A DNA stretch of 64,000 nucleotides from an uncultured Paracoccus sp. Lineage in GTDB: Bacteria; Pseudomonadota; Alphaproteobacteria; Rhodobacterales; Rhodobacteraceae. The stretch covers positions 105,756-169,755 of the forward strand of contig NZ_CAMEFG010000001.1 of the NCBI RefSeq assembly GCF_945915435.1. The letters run 5' to 3'. The notes under the pieces are model-generated. The model was not told the DNA's origin. It made no database searches and worked only from the letters and a program-made list of their open reading frames with translations. Position numbers and translations under genes: made by a program. This document shows positions 44,486-53,155 of the stretch, in pieces (position 1 is the stretch's first letter; each line of letters starts with the position of its first letter).

Positions 44486-46201
44486 TCACGCCGGAAAGGG
44501 AGTCGGTTTCAAGGTCTGGAAAGCGTCGAACTGGCTGAGAAAGACCTGTCCCGTCAGCGTGTCCAGAAACTCGGTGCGGCGCAGGCGGTCCATGACCGGG
44601 CCCTTGACCTCGGACAGGTGGAAGGCGATGCCGGCCTCTTTCAGGCGGTGGTTGATCTCTTCCAGGCTTTCCAGCGCGCTGGCGTCGATGCTGTTGACCG
44701 CCGAGCACATCAGCACGACATGCTTGAGCGCGGGCCGTTCCGCGACCAGCGCCGAGATGCGGTTTTCCAGATGGCGGCTATTGGCGAAATACAGGCTTTC
44801 GTCGATGCGCAGCGACAGGATTTCGGGGTCGGTCAGGACATCGTGCCGCTCGACATTGCGGAAATGCTCGCAGCCCGGCACCTGCCCCACCACGGCCATA
44901 TGCGGGCGGCTGGTGCGATGAAGATGCAGCGCCAGCGATAGCAGGACGCCGGCGACGACGCCCGGCTCGACCCCCCACAGCAAGGTGACGCAGATGGTCG
45001 CGCACATGGCGGCAAAGTCTGGCCGGGAATAGGCGTGGATGCGCCGGATCGCCCGGAAATCCACCAGCGACAGCACCGCCACGATGATGATCGCGGCCAG
45101 CGTCGCCTGCGGCAGGCTGGCAAACAGCGGCGTCAGGAACAGGGTCGCCAGGGCGATGCCGATGGCGGTGAAGATGCCCGCGGCAGGCGTCTCGGCCCCG
45201 GCGTCGTAATTGACCACCGAGCGCGCGAAGCCGCCAGTGACGGGATAGCCCGCCGACAGGCCCGCCGCGATATTGGCGGCGCCGAGGCCGATCAGTTCCT
45301 GATCCGGGTGGATGCGCTGGCGCCGCCGCGCGGCCAGCGTCTGCGCGACCGAGACCGATTCGACAAAGCCGATGATGCCGATCAGGAAGGCCGGGCCGGC
45401 AAGGGTCATGACCCGCTCGATGGTGATCGCGGGCAGGCCGATGGGGGGCAGGCCGGGGGGCACCTGGCCCACCAGCGCCAGCCCCCGCGCGCCAAGATCG
45501 AGGGTAATGGCCAGCCCGATGGTGACGGCGACGCTGAGGATCGGGGCGGCCTTGGTCAGCATGTCGGCGGGGCGCGGGGGCAGCCCGAACCCTATCAGGA
45601 TGCCCCGCAGCCTCGTGCGCGCGAAATACAGAAACCCGATGGTGCCCGCGCCGATGGCCAGCGCGGCGGGCTGGACGGCGCTTGCATGGGCGGTCAGGCT
45701 GCGCAGTATCTGGGGCAGGGTATTGCCGCCGCCGGGCAGGCCCAGCACATGGCGCAACTGGCTGGCCGCGATCAGCAGCCCCGAGGCGGTGATGAAGCCC
45801 GAGATCACCGGATGGCTGAGGAAATTGGCCAGAAATCCCAGCCGGAACAGCCCCATCAGCACCAGCATCCCGCCCGAGATCAGCGCCAGAGCCGCGGCGG
45901 CGACCAGGTAATCCGCCGTTCCCTGCGCGGCGAACTCTCCGACCGCCGAGGCGGTCATCAGCGACACCACCGCGACCGGGCCGACGGCAAGGCTGCGGCT
46001 GGTGCCGAAGGCCGCATAGGCCAGCAGCGGCAGGATCGAGGCGTAAAGCCCGACCTCGGGCGGCAGGCCCGCCAGCATGGCATAGGCCAGCGATTGCGGG
46101 ATCAGCATGATCGTGACGATGACCGCCGCCAGCAGGTCGCTGGTCAGGGTGCCGCGGTCATAGGCCCGTGCCCAGTCGAGAATGGGCAGGTGGCGGCTCA
46201 T
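44486..46201 (-). CDS. SulP-family sulfate permease with STAS domain
   Basis: 571 residues. The N-terminal block MLIPQSLAYAMLAGLPPEVGLYAS and GGFARSVVNY are SulP hallmarks. The C-terminal STAS domain (about residues 440-560) includes LMCSAVNSIDASALESLEEI. It imports sulfate or a related anion. It is the last gene of the sulfide-response operon, overlapping the YeeE-like gene by ATGA. Its presence here suggests linked handling of sulfur oxidation products. Confidence 0.92.
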   Translation of the reverse strand: MSRHLPILDWARAYDRGTLTSDLLAAVIVTIMLIPQSLAYAMLAGLPPEVGLYASILPLLAYAAFGTSRSLAVGPVAVVSLMTASAVGEFAAQGTADYLVAAAALALISGGMLVLMGLFRLGFLANFLSHPVISGFITASGLLIAASQLRHVLGLPGGGNTLPQILRSLTAHASAVQPAALAIGAGTIGFLYFARTRLRGILIGFGLPPRPADMLTKAAPILSVAVTIGLAITLDLGARGLALVGQVPPGLPPIGLPAITIERVMTLAGPAFLIGIIGFVESVSVAQTLAARRRQRIHPDQELIGLGAANIAAGLSAGYPVTGGFARSVVNYDAGAETPAAGIFTAIGIALATLFLTPLFASLPQATLAAIIIVAVLSLVDFRAIRRIHAYSRPDFAAMCATICVTLLWGVEPGVVAGVLLSLALHLHRTSRPHMAVVGQVPGCEHFRNVERHDVLTDPEILSLRIDESLYFANSRHLENRISALVAERPALKHVVLMCSAVNSIDASALESLEEINHRLKEAGIAFHLSEVKGPVMDRLRRTEFLDTLTGQVFLSQFDAFQTLKPTPFPA

Positions 46202-46620
46202 CGGTCGCCCTGGCCGTCAGCCAGCCGACGCGCCACCCACATGCCGGCAAGCATCGAGGGCACGAAGGCCAGCACGCCCGGCGCGCCCAGCCCGACCGTG
46301 GCCAGCGCCGGTCCGGGACAAAGCCCGCCCAGCCCCCAGCCGATGCCGAACAGCGCCGCGCCCAGGACCAGCCGCGCGTCGATATCCTTGCGTTGGGGCA
46401 ACTGGAACGCATCGCTGAAAACCGGGGCGGGACGCCCCAGCACGAGGCGAAAGCCCAGGAAGGCAACGATCACCGCGCCGCCCATGACGAAAGCCAGCGA
46501 GGGATCCCATGTTCCAGCGATATCCAGAAAGTTCAGCACTTTGGCCGGATCGCTCATCCCCGAGACGACCAGCCCGGTCCCCAGCAGCAGCCCGATGGCG
46601 AGGTTGATCAGGAAGGTCAT
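46198..46620 (-). CDS. YeeE/YedE-family sulfur transport protein (half-size)
   Basis: 140 residues, four helices. The conserved Cys motif is GGLCPGPALATVGLG, and NFLDIAGTWDPSLAFVMGG is typical of the second half of YeeE. Together with the next gene it would make a full two-half transporter for thiosulfate or (per)sulfide. Standard partner of BigR/SqrR and persulfide dioxygenase. Confidence 0.9.
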   Translation of the reverse strand: MTFLINLAIGLLLGTGLVVSGMSDPAKVLNFLDIAGTWDPSLAFVMGGAVIVAFLGFRLVLGRPAPVFSDAFQLPQRKDIDARLVLGAALFGIGWGLGGLCPGPALATVGLGAPGVLAFVPSMLAGMWVARRLADGQGDR

Positions 46621-46623
46621 GGT

Positions 46624-47046
46624 TTACCCCCAGACATGGCGGACAAGAAAGACGGTGGCGATGCCCGCCGCCATGAAGACCGCCGTCGCCACCAGCGAGC
46701 GCCGCGACAGCCGCGCAATCCCGCAGACGCCATGCCCGGACGTGCAGCCATTGCCCCAGACCGAGCCGAAGCCGACCAGCAGCCCCGCCGCGACCATCAG
46801 GGCCAGGTTCGACGACACCGCCTGCCGCACCGGCGCGCCGGTTGCCAGCATCACGGCGAAGGGCGCCGCCGCAAGGCCCAGCACGAAGCCCAAAGGCCCG
46901 GCGATGCCGCCGCGCCAGGGCGGCAGCAGGCGGCTGGCGATGCCGCTGATCCCGGCGATGCGGCCCTGCATCAGCATCAGCAATACCGCCGCCAGCCCGA
47001 TCAGCGCGCCGCCGATCAGCGACGCGATGGGCGTGAATTCCGTCAT
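46624..47046 (-). CDS. YeeE/YedE-family sulfur transport protein (half-size)
   Basis: 140 residues, four helices. The Cys motif is [17 protein letters not shown], the canonical YeeE first-half motif. It is spaced 3 bases from the next YeeE gene and 3 bases from the regulator. Confidence 0.9.
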   Translation of the reverse strand: MTEFTPIASLIGGALIGLAAVLLMLMQGRIAGISGIASRLLPPWRGGIAGPLGFVLGLAAAPFAVMLATGAPVRQAVSSNLALMVAAGLLVGFGSVWGNGCTSGHGVCGIARLSRRSLVATAVFMAAGIATVFLVRHVWG

Positions 47047-47049
47047 AGG

Positions 47050-47379
47050 TCAGCCCTCGTTACAACGTGGTGCGCAGAACAGCGCATGCATGGTGGCGAT
47101 GAAGCGCGCGATGCGCGGGTCGGCCAGGCTGTAGAAGACCTGCTTGCCCTGCTTGCGCCCCGTGACCAGCCCGGCCTCGCGCAGTTCGGCAAGCTGCTGC
47201 GACAGGCCCGGCTGGCGGATGCCCAGCAGATCCTCCAACTCGCGGACCGAACGCTCGCCATCGACCAGGGCGCAGGCGATCAGCAGCCGGTCGGGATTGG
47301 ACAGTTTCTTGAGAAAGGCCGAGGCTTCCTCGACATTGGCCTTCAGGTTGGCGGCCTCGCAGGAGAGTTTCTCGATCAT
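47050..47379 (-). CDS. ArsR-family persulfide sensor (BigR/SqrR-like)
   Basis: 109 residues. Winged helix: VRELEDLLGIRQPGLSQQLAELREAGLVTGRKQGKQVFY. Cys36 (LLIACAL) and Cys102 (ALFCAPRC) are 66 residues apart, the same spacing as the two reactive Cys of SqrR, where persulfides form a tetrasulfide bridge and release DNA. Extra Cys7 and Cys106 are also present. It probably represses its own operon until sulfide stress. It lies between blh and the YeeE pair. Confidence 0.9.
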   Translation of the reverse strand: MIEKLSCEAANLKANVEEASAFLKKLSNPDRLLIACALVDGERSVRELEDLLGIRQPGLSQQLAELREAGLVTGRKQGKQVFYSLADPRIARFIATMHALFCAPRCNEG

Positions 47380-47382
47380 GGC

Positions 47383-48264
47383 TTACTCCCACGGCGCGCC
47401 GGTCAGGGTGTCCAGCGGGATCTTCAGATAGCGGGTGCCGTTTCCCTCGGGCTCGGGCAGGCGGCCGCCGCGAATGTTGACCTGCAAGGCGTGCAGGATC
47501 AGCTTGGGCATGGGCAGGGTGCGGTCGCGCGCCTCGCGCAGGGCGGTGAATTCCGCCTCGGTCCGGCAGGTGGACAGGTGGATGTTCCGCGCCTTCTGCT
47601 GGCCCACGGTCGATTCCCACAGGGGTTCACGCCCGTCCGGCTGATAGTCGTGGCCGGTGAAAAGGCGCGTGGCGTCGGGCAGCGCCAGGATATCCTGGAT
47701 CGAGGCCCAAAGCACCTTGGCGCTGCCGCCGGGAAAATCGGCGCGGGCGGTGCCGCTGTCGGGCATGAAGATCGTGTCGTGGACGAAAGCCGCATCGCCA
47801 ATGACATAGGTGATCGAGGCCAGCGTATGACCCGGCGAGAACATCACGCTTGCGTCGAGATCGCCCACCTTGAACGTATCGCCATGCGCGAAAAGCCGGT
47901 CCCATTGTGACCCGTCCGCCGGGAAATCGGGCCAGTTGTAGAAACCTTTCCACAGCTTTTGCACCTCGACCACCTTTTCGCCGATGGCGGTGGGGGCGCC
48001 GGTCTTGCCCTTCAGGTAATGCGCGGCCGAGAAATGGTCGGCATGGGGATGCGTGTCCAGGATCCACGCCACCCGGTAGCCCTTCAATGCAACGAATTCC
48101 AGGATGCGGTCGGCATTCATCGTGCCGGTCTGGCCCGATTTCTCGTCGTAATCCAGCACCGGGTCGATGATCGCGCATTCCTTCGTCGCCGGATCGGCGG
48201 CCACATATTGCACCGACCATGTGCGCGGATCGAAAAAGCCGGTGACTTCGGGTTTCTGGGGCAT
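47383..48264 (-). CDS. blh: Persulfide dioxygenase-like MBL-fold hydrolase (Blh/ETHE1 type)
   Basis: 293 residues from ATG 48264 (GGAGAGACAG upstream). Metallo-beta-lactamase motif: DTHPHADHFSAAHYL, then SPGHTLASITY and FTGHDYQPDG. The Asp/His set fits single-iron persulfide dioxygenases, which oxidise glutathione persulfide to sulfite. First gene of the five-gene operon blh-bigR-yeeE-yedE-sulP. No sulfide:quinone reductase gene is present here. Confidence 0.9.
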   Translation of the reverse strand: MPQKPEVTGFFDPRTWSVQYVAADPATKECAIIDPVLDYDEKSGQTGTMNADRILEFVALKGYRVAWILDTHPHADHFSAAHYLKGKTGAPTAIGEKVVEVQKLWKGFYNWPDFPADGSQWDRLFAHGDTFKVGDLDASVMFSPGHTLASITYVIGDAAFVHDTIFMPDSGTARADFPGGSAKVLWASIQDILALPDATRLFTGHDYQPDGREPLWESTVGQQKARNIHLSTCRTEAEFTALREARDRTLPMPKLILHALQVNIRGGRLPEPEGNGTRYLKIPLDTLTGAPWE

Positions 48265-48311
48265 CTGTCTCTCCAATCACGGGGGCGGTGCGTTCATGGA
48301 TTAGATATTAC

Positions 48312-48331
48312 GATTGCGAAAAAAAGCAATC
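48312..48331. promoter_or_regulatory. AT-rich dyad upstream of blh
   Basis: GATTGC and GCAATC separated by GAAAAAAA, immediately next to TAATAT that could be a -10 box for blh. It could be the BigR/SqrR operator or, read from the upstream gene, a terminator with a T-rich loop. It lies 48 bases before the blh start. Confidence 0.4.
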
Positions 48332-48348
48332 ATTAAATTGAAACAATT

Positions 48349-49401
48349 CTACCCTTCGTCCCGAAACAGGCTCCAGACCGCGATGAACAGCGCCGCGACA
48401 AGGGGACCGACGACGAAGCCGTTCATCCCGATCTGCGAAATCCCGCCAAGGGTCGAGACAAGCACGACGTAATCGGGCAGGCTGCTGCGCCTGCCCACCA
48501 GCGGCGGGCGCAGAAGGTTGTCGATGGTGCTGATGACCAGGACCCCCACCCCCATGATGACCGCCCCCTTCAGCCAGTCGCCGGTAATCAGGAAGTAGAC
48601 GGCGAAAGGCAGCCAGACCAGAAAGGCCCCCACGGCGGGCAAGAGCGACAGCACGCCCATGATGACGCCGCATAAAAGCGCGGCCTCGACGCCCACCAGC
48701 CAGAAGGTCACGCCGCCGATGGTGCCCTGAATGGTCGCGATGATGACGTTGCCGGTGACGGTGGCCTTCACCACATCGACGAATTTCTGCATGATGTGCC
48801 GGGTGTGCGGCGCGCTCAGCGGGCTGGCGGCGCCGATGGATCCGACCAGCCCCTTGCCGTCGCGAAACAGGAAGAACAGCACATAGAGCATGACGCCAAG
48901 CCCGATCGAGAACTGCGCGGCCCCCTGCCCGATCACCATCGCGCGCGAGGCGATGAATTGCGCCGCCTGGCCGACGAAGGACATCAGCCGGTCCTGGATT
49001 TCCTGGAAACTGCCCAGGTTCATGGCGCTCAGCGCGTCCAGGACAAAGGACGGCATGGCGCTGCGGAACTGCTCCATGACGGTGGCCAGGTCCGGCTCTT
49101 GCGAACTGATGCTTTGATAGACGCCCGTCGCCTGCCGGGCCAGCGCGCCCAGGATCAAGGTGGCGGGAATGACGACGATGAAGATGCAGGCCAGCACGCT
49201 GAGCAAAGCGGCCAGGTTGCGCCGCCCGCCAAGCAAGCGTTCCAGCCGGTCGTGCAGCGGGCTGAACAGGATCGCGAAGATGACCGCCCAAAGCACGCCG
49301 CCGTAAAAGGGCAGCACGATCCAGATCAGCGCGATGGTCGCGATCACGACGGTCACGACAAGGCTGGTGCCCTGTATCGTCCGCTTTTTCATTCGCCGCA
49401 T
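48349..49401 (-). CDS. AI-2E-family membrane transporter
   Basis: 350 residues, about eight helices with a central amphipathic region. AI-2E family marks include LFRDGKGLV, TGNVIIATIQGTIGGVTFWLVG and IDNLLRPPLVGRR near the C-terminus. Members include TqsA-like exporters and Na+/H+ antiporters; cargo unknown. A start at 49392 (three codons later) is equally possible. Confidence 0.87.
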   Translation of the reverse strand: MRRMKKRTIQGTSLVVTVVIATIALIWIVLPFYGGVLWAVIFAILFSPLHDRLERLLGGRRNLAALLSVLACIFIVVIPATLILGALARQATGVYQSISSQEPDLATVMEQFRSAMPSFVLDALSAMNLGSFQEIQDRLMSFVGQAAQFIASRAMVIGQGAAQFSIGLGVMLYVLFFLFRDGKGLVGSIGAASPLSAPHTRHIMQKFVDVVKATVTGNVIIATIQGTIGGVTFWLVGVEAALLCGVIMGVLSLLPAVGAFLVWLPFAVYFLITGDWLKGAVIMGVGVLVISTIDNLLRPPLVGRRSSLPDYVVLVSTLGGISQIGMNGFVVGPLVAALFIAVWSLFRDEG

Positions 49402-49561
49402 GCCCCCCTTTTACCGCCCTCGGTCCAGTTCTAGCAGATTGCGGCTGCGACCGGCAGATGCCGCGCGACCGCCCGGCAGGCCGCCCCGGTCACGCCCAAA
49501 TCCGCTGGCGGCCCGCGGCATCCGCCATTAGGCTCGGCCCCGTGTTCATCGCAAGGAGGGG

Positions 49562-50314
49562 ATGATGATCAGCCTTCAAGGTCAGGTCGTTCTTGTCACG
49601 GGCGCAAGCCGCGGCATCGGCGCCGCCACCGCGCGGATCTTTGCCCAGGCGGGCGCACTGGTGGGCGTGATGGCCCGCGACAAGGCGGCGGTTCGCGAAC
49701 TTGCCGATGAAATCGGCGGCATCGCCCTTGCCGGGGACGTCGCCCGCTTCGCGGATATGGAACGCGCGGTCGCGGCGCTGCACGACCACGCGGGGCGGCT
49801 GGACGTGCTGGTGAACAACGCGGGCCTGATCGGACCCATCGCCGGGCTTGGCGCAGCCGATCCCGATGCATGGGGGCAAACGATCGACGTCAACCTCAAG
49901 GGCGTCTTTCACGGGATGCGCGCCGCGCTGCCGGTGATGCGGGCACAGGGCGGCGGAACGGTCCTGACCGTCGGGTCGGGCGCGGCCCATGCGCCGCTGG
50001 AAGGATGGAGCGCATATTGCGCAAGCAAGGCGGGCGCCCATATGCTGACCCGCGCGCTGGATCACGAGGCCCGCGCCGACGGCATCCGCGCGATCACCCT
50101 GTCGCCGGGAACCGTGGCGACGGACATGCAGGACAGGATCCGCAAAAGCGGGGTCAATCCCGTCAGCCGGTTGGACTGGTCCGCGCATATCCCGCCCGAA
50201 TGGCCCGCGCGTGCCCTGCTGTGGCTGGCCGGGCCGGACGGGGACGGGTTCCTGGGGGATGAGGTCTCGCTAAGGGATCAGGCGATCCGCCGGCGCATCA
50301 GCCTTGTCGAGTGA
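49562..50314 (+). CDS. Short-chain dehydrogenase/reductase
   Basis: 250 residues. Cofactor loop VTGASRGIGAATA, NNAG motif (VLVNNAGLIG), and Ser-Tyr-Lys active site (GSGAAHAPLEGWSAYCASKAG would be cut at YCASK). It has a strong site, AAGGAGGGG, right before tandem ATGs; the second (49565) may be used. It is isolated from its neighbours and the substrate is unknown. Confidence 0.88.
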   Translation: MMISLQGQVVLVTGASRGIGAATARIFAQAGALVGVMARDKAAVRELADEIGGIALAGDVARFADMERAVAALHDHAGRLDVLVNNAGLIGPIAGLGAADPDAWGQTIDVNLKGVFHGMRAALPVMRAQGGGTVLTVGSGAAHAPLEGWSAYCASKAGAHMLTRALDHEARADGIRAITLSPGTVATDMQDRIRKSGVNPVSRLDWSAHIPPEWPARALLWLAGPDGDGFLGDEVSLRDQAIRRRISLVE

Positions 50315-50436
50315 CGCCTTCGCCGGCCCTCCATCGGCCCTTTCATGCCGCCGATCCATGTCCGGGCAAGGTCCGGGGTTGAACTCATCGTTCCGTTCCT
50401 TAATCTTAAGGTTGTTTTCCAGCCGAACCGGACCCG

Positions 50437-50970
50437 ATGATCCATCCAAAGACCTGCATCCTGCCCCTTCTTGCCTGCATGGCGATCTCGGCCTGCGCCC
50501 CAACGGGTTCCGGCACGTCGGGGTCGGGCCTTGACATCCAGGCCTCTGCCGCAGGCCCGGCAAGCTGTTCGCCCACCACGGCGGCCCAGGTCGCCGCAGG
50601 GGTCCGGGCAACCAATGCGCTGAGGGCAAGGTCGAACCTGCCGCCGGTCACCGCGCGGCGCGAACTCTCGGTCGCGGCGGCGCAGCACGCCTGCGACATG
50701 GCGGAACGCGGGCGCATGACCCACGCGGGCAGCCGCACCAGCGGCCCGGCACAGCGGGTGAAAGCGCAGGGCTATGCCCCCAGGGTGACGGCCGAGAACA
50801 TCGCCGCAGGGCCTTTCGATATCGAAAGGGTCCTTGCCGAGTGGAACAATTCGCCCGGACACCAGGCCAATATCCTGATCTCTCCGGTCCGCCATTTCGG
50901 CATCGGCCATGCGATGGGGGCAGATGGCAAGACGCGCTACTGGGCTGCCGTCTACGCCGCACCCCGCTAG
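50437..50970 (+). CDS. CAP/SCP-domain lipoprotein
   Basis: 177 residues. The N-terminal lipobox is AISAC (Cys20), so the protein should be lipidated and face the periplasm. The CAP domain has ELSVAAAQHACDMAERGRMTH (His), AENIAAGPFD and WNNSPGHQANIL, the typical CAP signature motifs. Bacterial CAP proteins have no single known function. Its stop codon overlaps the tail of a small convergent lipoprotein gene. Confidence 0.85.
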   Translation: MIHPKTCILPLLACMAISACAPTGSGTSGSGLDIQASAAGPASCSPTTAAQVAAGVRATNALRARSNLPPVTARRELSVAAAQHACDMAERGRMTHAGSRTSGPAQRVKAQGYAPRVTAENIAAGPFDIERVLAEWNNSPGHQANILISPVRHFGIGHAMGADGKTRYWAAVYAAPR

Positions 50971-51107
50971 CGGACGAGCCGGTTCACGGAAAGAACGAAA
51001 TCCTCTTCGTATTCCACGAATGCGCTGATGCAGCCCTGTGCGCAAGGATTCGGATCCGCCGCGCAGGCTGAAACAAAAAGGGAAAGAAAGAGCGCAAGGC
51101 GGAACAT
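50967..51107 (-). CDS. Small lipoprotein, 46 residues
   Basis: Short frame from ATG 51107 with GAGGAAG six bases upstream. It reads MFRLALFLSLFVSACA, a signal peptide with lipobox VSAC, and a mature part of about 32 residues with two more Cys (PCAQGC) and acidic residues (FVEYEEDF). Its TAG overlaps the CAP gene's stop codon tail-to-tail. I do not recognise a family. Signal plus ribosome site make it credible. Confidence 0.6.
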   Translation of the reverse strand: MFRLALFLSLFVSACAADPNPCAQGCISAFVEYEEDFVLSVNRLVR

Positions 51108-51218
51108 TTGCCGCTTCCTCGTTACACGGGACCTGATGACACAACACGGTCAGGCTAGGTTCGTGCGCGCGCTTTGGAAAGCTGTCTTTTTAGCAGGCCG
51201 GGGACCGGGCGCCGCCGC

Positions 51219-51893
51219 TCAGGGCGACTTGCGCGAGGGGGCCGGATCGCGGGCGGTCGGGTCGTGCCGGTTGGGATCGTCGGTCACCTCTTGCGCCGGG
51301 TCGATGCGTTGCTGGCGCTGGTCGAGAACGCCGGGCGCAGGATGGCGCAGCCTGTCCGTCGAACCCTCGGGTTCGGGCACAGGAACGGCAGGGTCGGCAG
51401 CGGTGGGCGCGGGAACGGCCTGCGGCACATTCCCCTCGCGGGCGGCGGCAAGGCCAAGCGCGATGCCCACGCCAAGCGCCAGCAGGCCGCAGAAAACCGC
51501 GACGGGCGGCAGAACCAGCTCCCACCCCGGCGTGAGGCGGGCGGGAAGCAGGCCGTAATCGACGACGCCCGCCAGCGCGGCGGTTCCCAGCCCCGCGGCC
51601 CAGGCAAGGCCCGCGCGATCCCGCCGCGACCGGCGCAGCAGCAAGACCGCGACCGCCGCCCAGAAAAAACCCGCGCCGACATGGATCGCCAGCCCGAGCC
51701 CGGTATGGGCAAGGTCCAGCGCATTCGTGTCCGCCGCAGCAGGGCCGTGTAACCCGTGCGAGGTCGCATTGAAAGGCAGCCAGGCCACCTGGCCGCGCGC
51801 CACCGACCAAAGCGCCAGCACGGCGCCCGACAGGACGGCGGCCAGCGCCCCGGCCAGCAGCCAGGCGCGCATCATCGGGACGGGACGGGGCAT
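51219..51893 (-). CDS. Four-helix membrane protein of unknown function
   Basis: 224 residues with four hydrophobic segments (about 10-32, 66-86, 95-112, 122-150) and a charged, Pro/Asp-rich C-terminal tail of some 70 residues. No family recognised. It is divergent from the YciE-like gene and preceded by GGAAC-N17-GGTT, close to the GSR promoter pattern, so it may belong to the stress regulon. Confidence 0.7.
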   Translation of the reverse strand: MPRPVPMMRAWLLAGALAAVLSGAVLALWSVARGQVAWLPFNATSHGLHGPAAADTNALDLAHTGLGLAIHVGAGFFWAAVAVLLLRRSRRDRAGLAWAAGLGTAALAGVVDYGLLPARLTPGWELVLPPVAVFCGLLALGVGIALGLAAAREGNVPQAVPAPTAADPAVPVPEPEGSTDRLRHPAPGVLDQRQQRIDPAQEVTDDPNRHDPTARDPAPSRKSP

Positions 51894-51922
51894 GGTGATT
51901 CTCCTGCATCTGCTGGGGCCGA

Positions 51923-51948
51923 AACCGCGCGAGCAGCGGCTTTGTTCC
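51923..51948 (-). promoter_or_regulatory. Candidate EcfG promoter (variant spacing)
   Basis: GGAAC-N17-GGTT on the minus strand, one base longer than the other seven sites, about 30 bases before the membrane protein start. It is back-to-back with the plus-strand site at 51957. Confidence 0.5.
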
Positions 51949-51956
51949 CGGTGCCG

Positions 51957-51981
51957 GGAACATTTCCCCGCCGCGCCGGTT
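51957..51981 (+). promoter_or_regulatory. EcfG (GSR) promoter of the YciE-like gene
   Basis: GGAAC-N16-GGTT, with -10 context CCGGTT, 53 bases upstream of the ATG at 52034. Matches the alphaproteobacterial GSR consensus (GGAAC, 16-17 bases, GTT). Confidence 0.75.
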
Positions 51982-52033
51982 CACAACCCCACGAAACCGC
52001 CCCTTGGGCCTTCGAGACAAAGAGGAGATACCG

Positions 52034-52531
52034 ATGCCCCACAAGACACTCGACGATCTGTTCCACGACACCCTCAAGGACATCTATTATGCCGAGCGCC
52101 AGATTCTGAAGGCGCTGCGCAAGATGGCGCGCGGGGCGCAGTCGCAGCGCCTGCGCGACGCCTTTGAAAAGCACCACGAGGAAACGGAAACGCATGTCCA
52201 GCGCCTGCAACAGGTCTTTGAACTGATCGGCAAATCCGCGCGCGGCAAGACCTGCCCCGCCATCGACGGCATCATCGAAGAGGGCGAAGAGATCATGCAG
52301 TCCTTCAAGGGCGCCCCCGCGCTGGACGCCGGGCTGGTCGCCACCGCGCAGGCGGTCGAGCATTACGAGATCGCCCGCTACGGCACCCTGCGCGAATGGG
52401 CGGTCCAACTGGGGATGAAAGAGGCCGCGGAATTGCTCGACCAGACGCTGGACGAGGAATCGGCCACCGACGACCTGCTGACCGAGATCGCCGAGCAGGA
52501 CACCAACCCGGCAGCCACTGCGGCCGCCTGA
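52034..52531 (+). CDS. YciE/YciF-like ferritin-fold stress protein (DUF892)
   Basis: 165 residues, all helical. DUF892 features: LDDLFHDTLKDIYYAERQIL at the start, KHHEETETHVQRLQQVFE, and a second Glu/His helix pair (VEHYEIARYGTLREWA). These residues form a ferritin-like di-metal site in YciF. ATG 52034 follows GAGGAG; a GTG ten codons upstream is less likely. Preceded by a consensus GSR promoter and followed by a strong terminator. Role in stress is inferred from family and promoter. Confidence 0.9.
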   Translation: MPHKTLDDLFHDTLKDIYYAERQILKALRKMARGAQSQRLRDAFEKHHEETETHVQRLQQVFELIGKSARGKTCPAIDGIIEEGEEIMQSFKGAPALDAGLVATAQAVEHYEIARYGTLREWAVQLGMKEAAELLDQTLDEESATDDLLTEIAEQDTNPAATAAA

Positions 52532-52537
52532 CATGCG

Positions 52538-52563
52538 AAGGCCCCGGTCCGCCGGGGCCTTTC
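52538..52563. terminator. Terminator between convergent yciE-like and ecfG genes
   Basis: Perfect 10-bp stem AAGGCCCCGG/CCGGGGCCTT with a TCCG loop; it ends next to the ecfG stop codon and should work in both directions. Confidence 0.8.
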
Positions 52564-52564
52564 G

Positions 52565-53038
52565 CTATAGCGCCGGCTCCAGCGCCTTGCGCAGCATGCC
52601 GCGCGCGCGGTTCACCCGGCTCTTGATCGTGCCGATATCGCAATCGAGCAGGCGCGCCGCCTCGATATAGCTTTCGCCCAGGGCGCCGACCAGGATGATC
52701 GCCTCGCGGTAATGCGGCGGCATCTGGCGCAGGACGGCGTTCAGTTCCTGCGTGCGCATATACCATTCCTGTCCGGGCTTGACCTGCGGCAGGGTCGAGG
52801 CGCAGTCCCCCGCCCCCGTCCGCTCGCGCGCAGCCTTGTGGCAGTTGGTGAAGAAGCGGTTGCGCATGATGGTAAAAAGCCAGGCGCGCATATTGGTGCC
52901 TGGCTGATATCTATGGGCGTTTTCTATCGCACGCAGCAGCGTTTCCTGCACAAGGTCCTCGGCATCGGGGACGGTCTTGCAAAGCGCGCGGGCATAGGCT
53001 CGCAAGGCCGGAATGTGTTTCAGGACGTCATCCGACAT
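52565..53038 (-). CDS. ecfG: EcfG-type ECF sigma factor (general stress response)
   Basis: 157 residues. Region 2: IPALRAYARALCKTVPDAED through LVQETLLRAIENAHRYQPG and MRAWLFTIMRNRFF. Region 4: LPPHY-type MPPHYREAIILVGALGESYI and CDIGTIKSRVNRARGMLR. The sequence resembles the EcfG/RpoE group sequestered by NepR. ATG 53038 follows GAGAAGG and gives a standard N-terminus; a TTG further upstream is unlikely. A nepR-like gene lies just upstream in the same direction. It should recognise the GGAAC-N16-GGTT promoters of this region. Confidence 0.88.
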   Translation of the reverse strand: MSDDVLKHIPALRAYARALCKTVPDAEDLVQETLLRAIENAHRYQPGTNMRAWLFTIMRNRFFTNCHKAARERTGAGDCASTLPQVKPGQEWYMRTQELNAVLRQMPPHYREAIILVGALGESYIEAARLLDCDIGTIKSRVNRARGMLRKALEPAL

Positions 53039-53155
53039 GAATACCTTCTCACTTTCGAAGTGATACCGGCAACCCAATGCCGTGGCCGGGGGATGGTTCC
53101 GTAAAAAGGCGGCGGCAAGGGGACAGGCAGGCGGAAACCGGCTGAAGCGCGGACC

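Noticed and set aside
53071..53100. A GSR promoter directly before ecfG for autoregulation
   Set aside because: GGAAC is present on the minus strand at 53100-53096, but at the right spacing the -10 reads ATT rather than GTT, and the next GGTT is too far. I could not support it.
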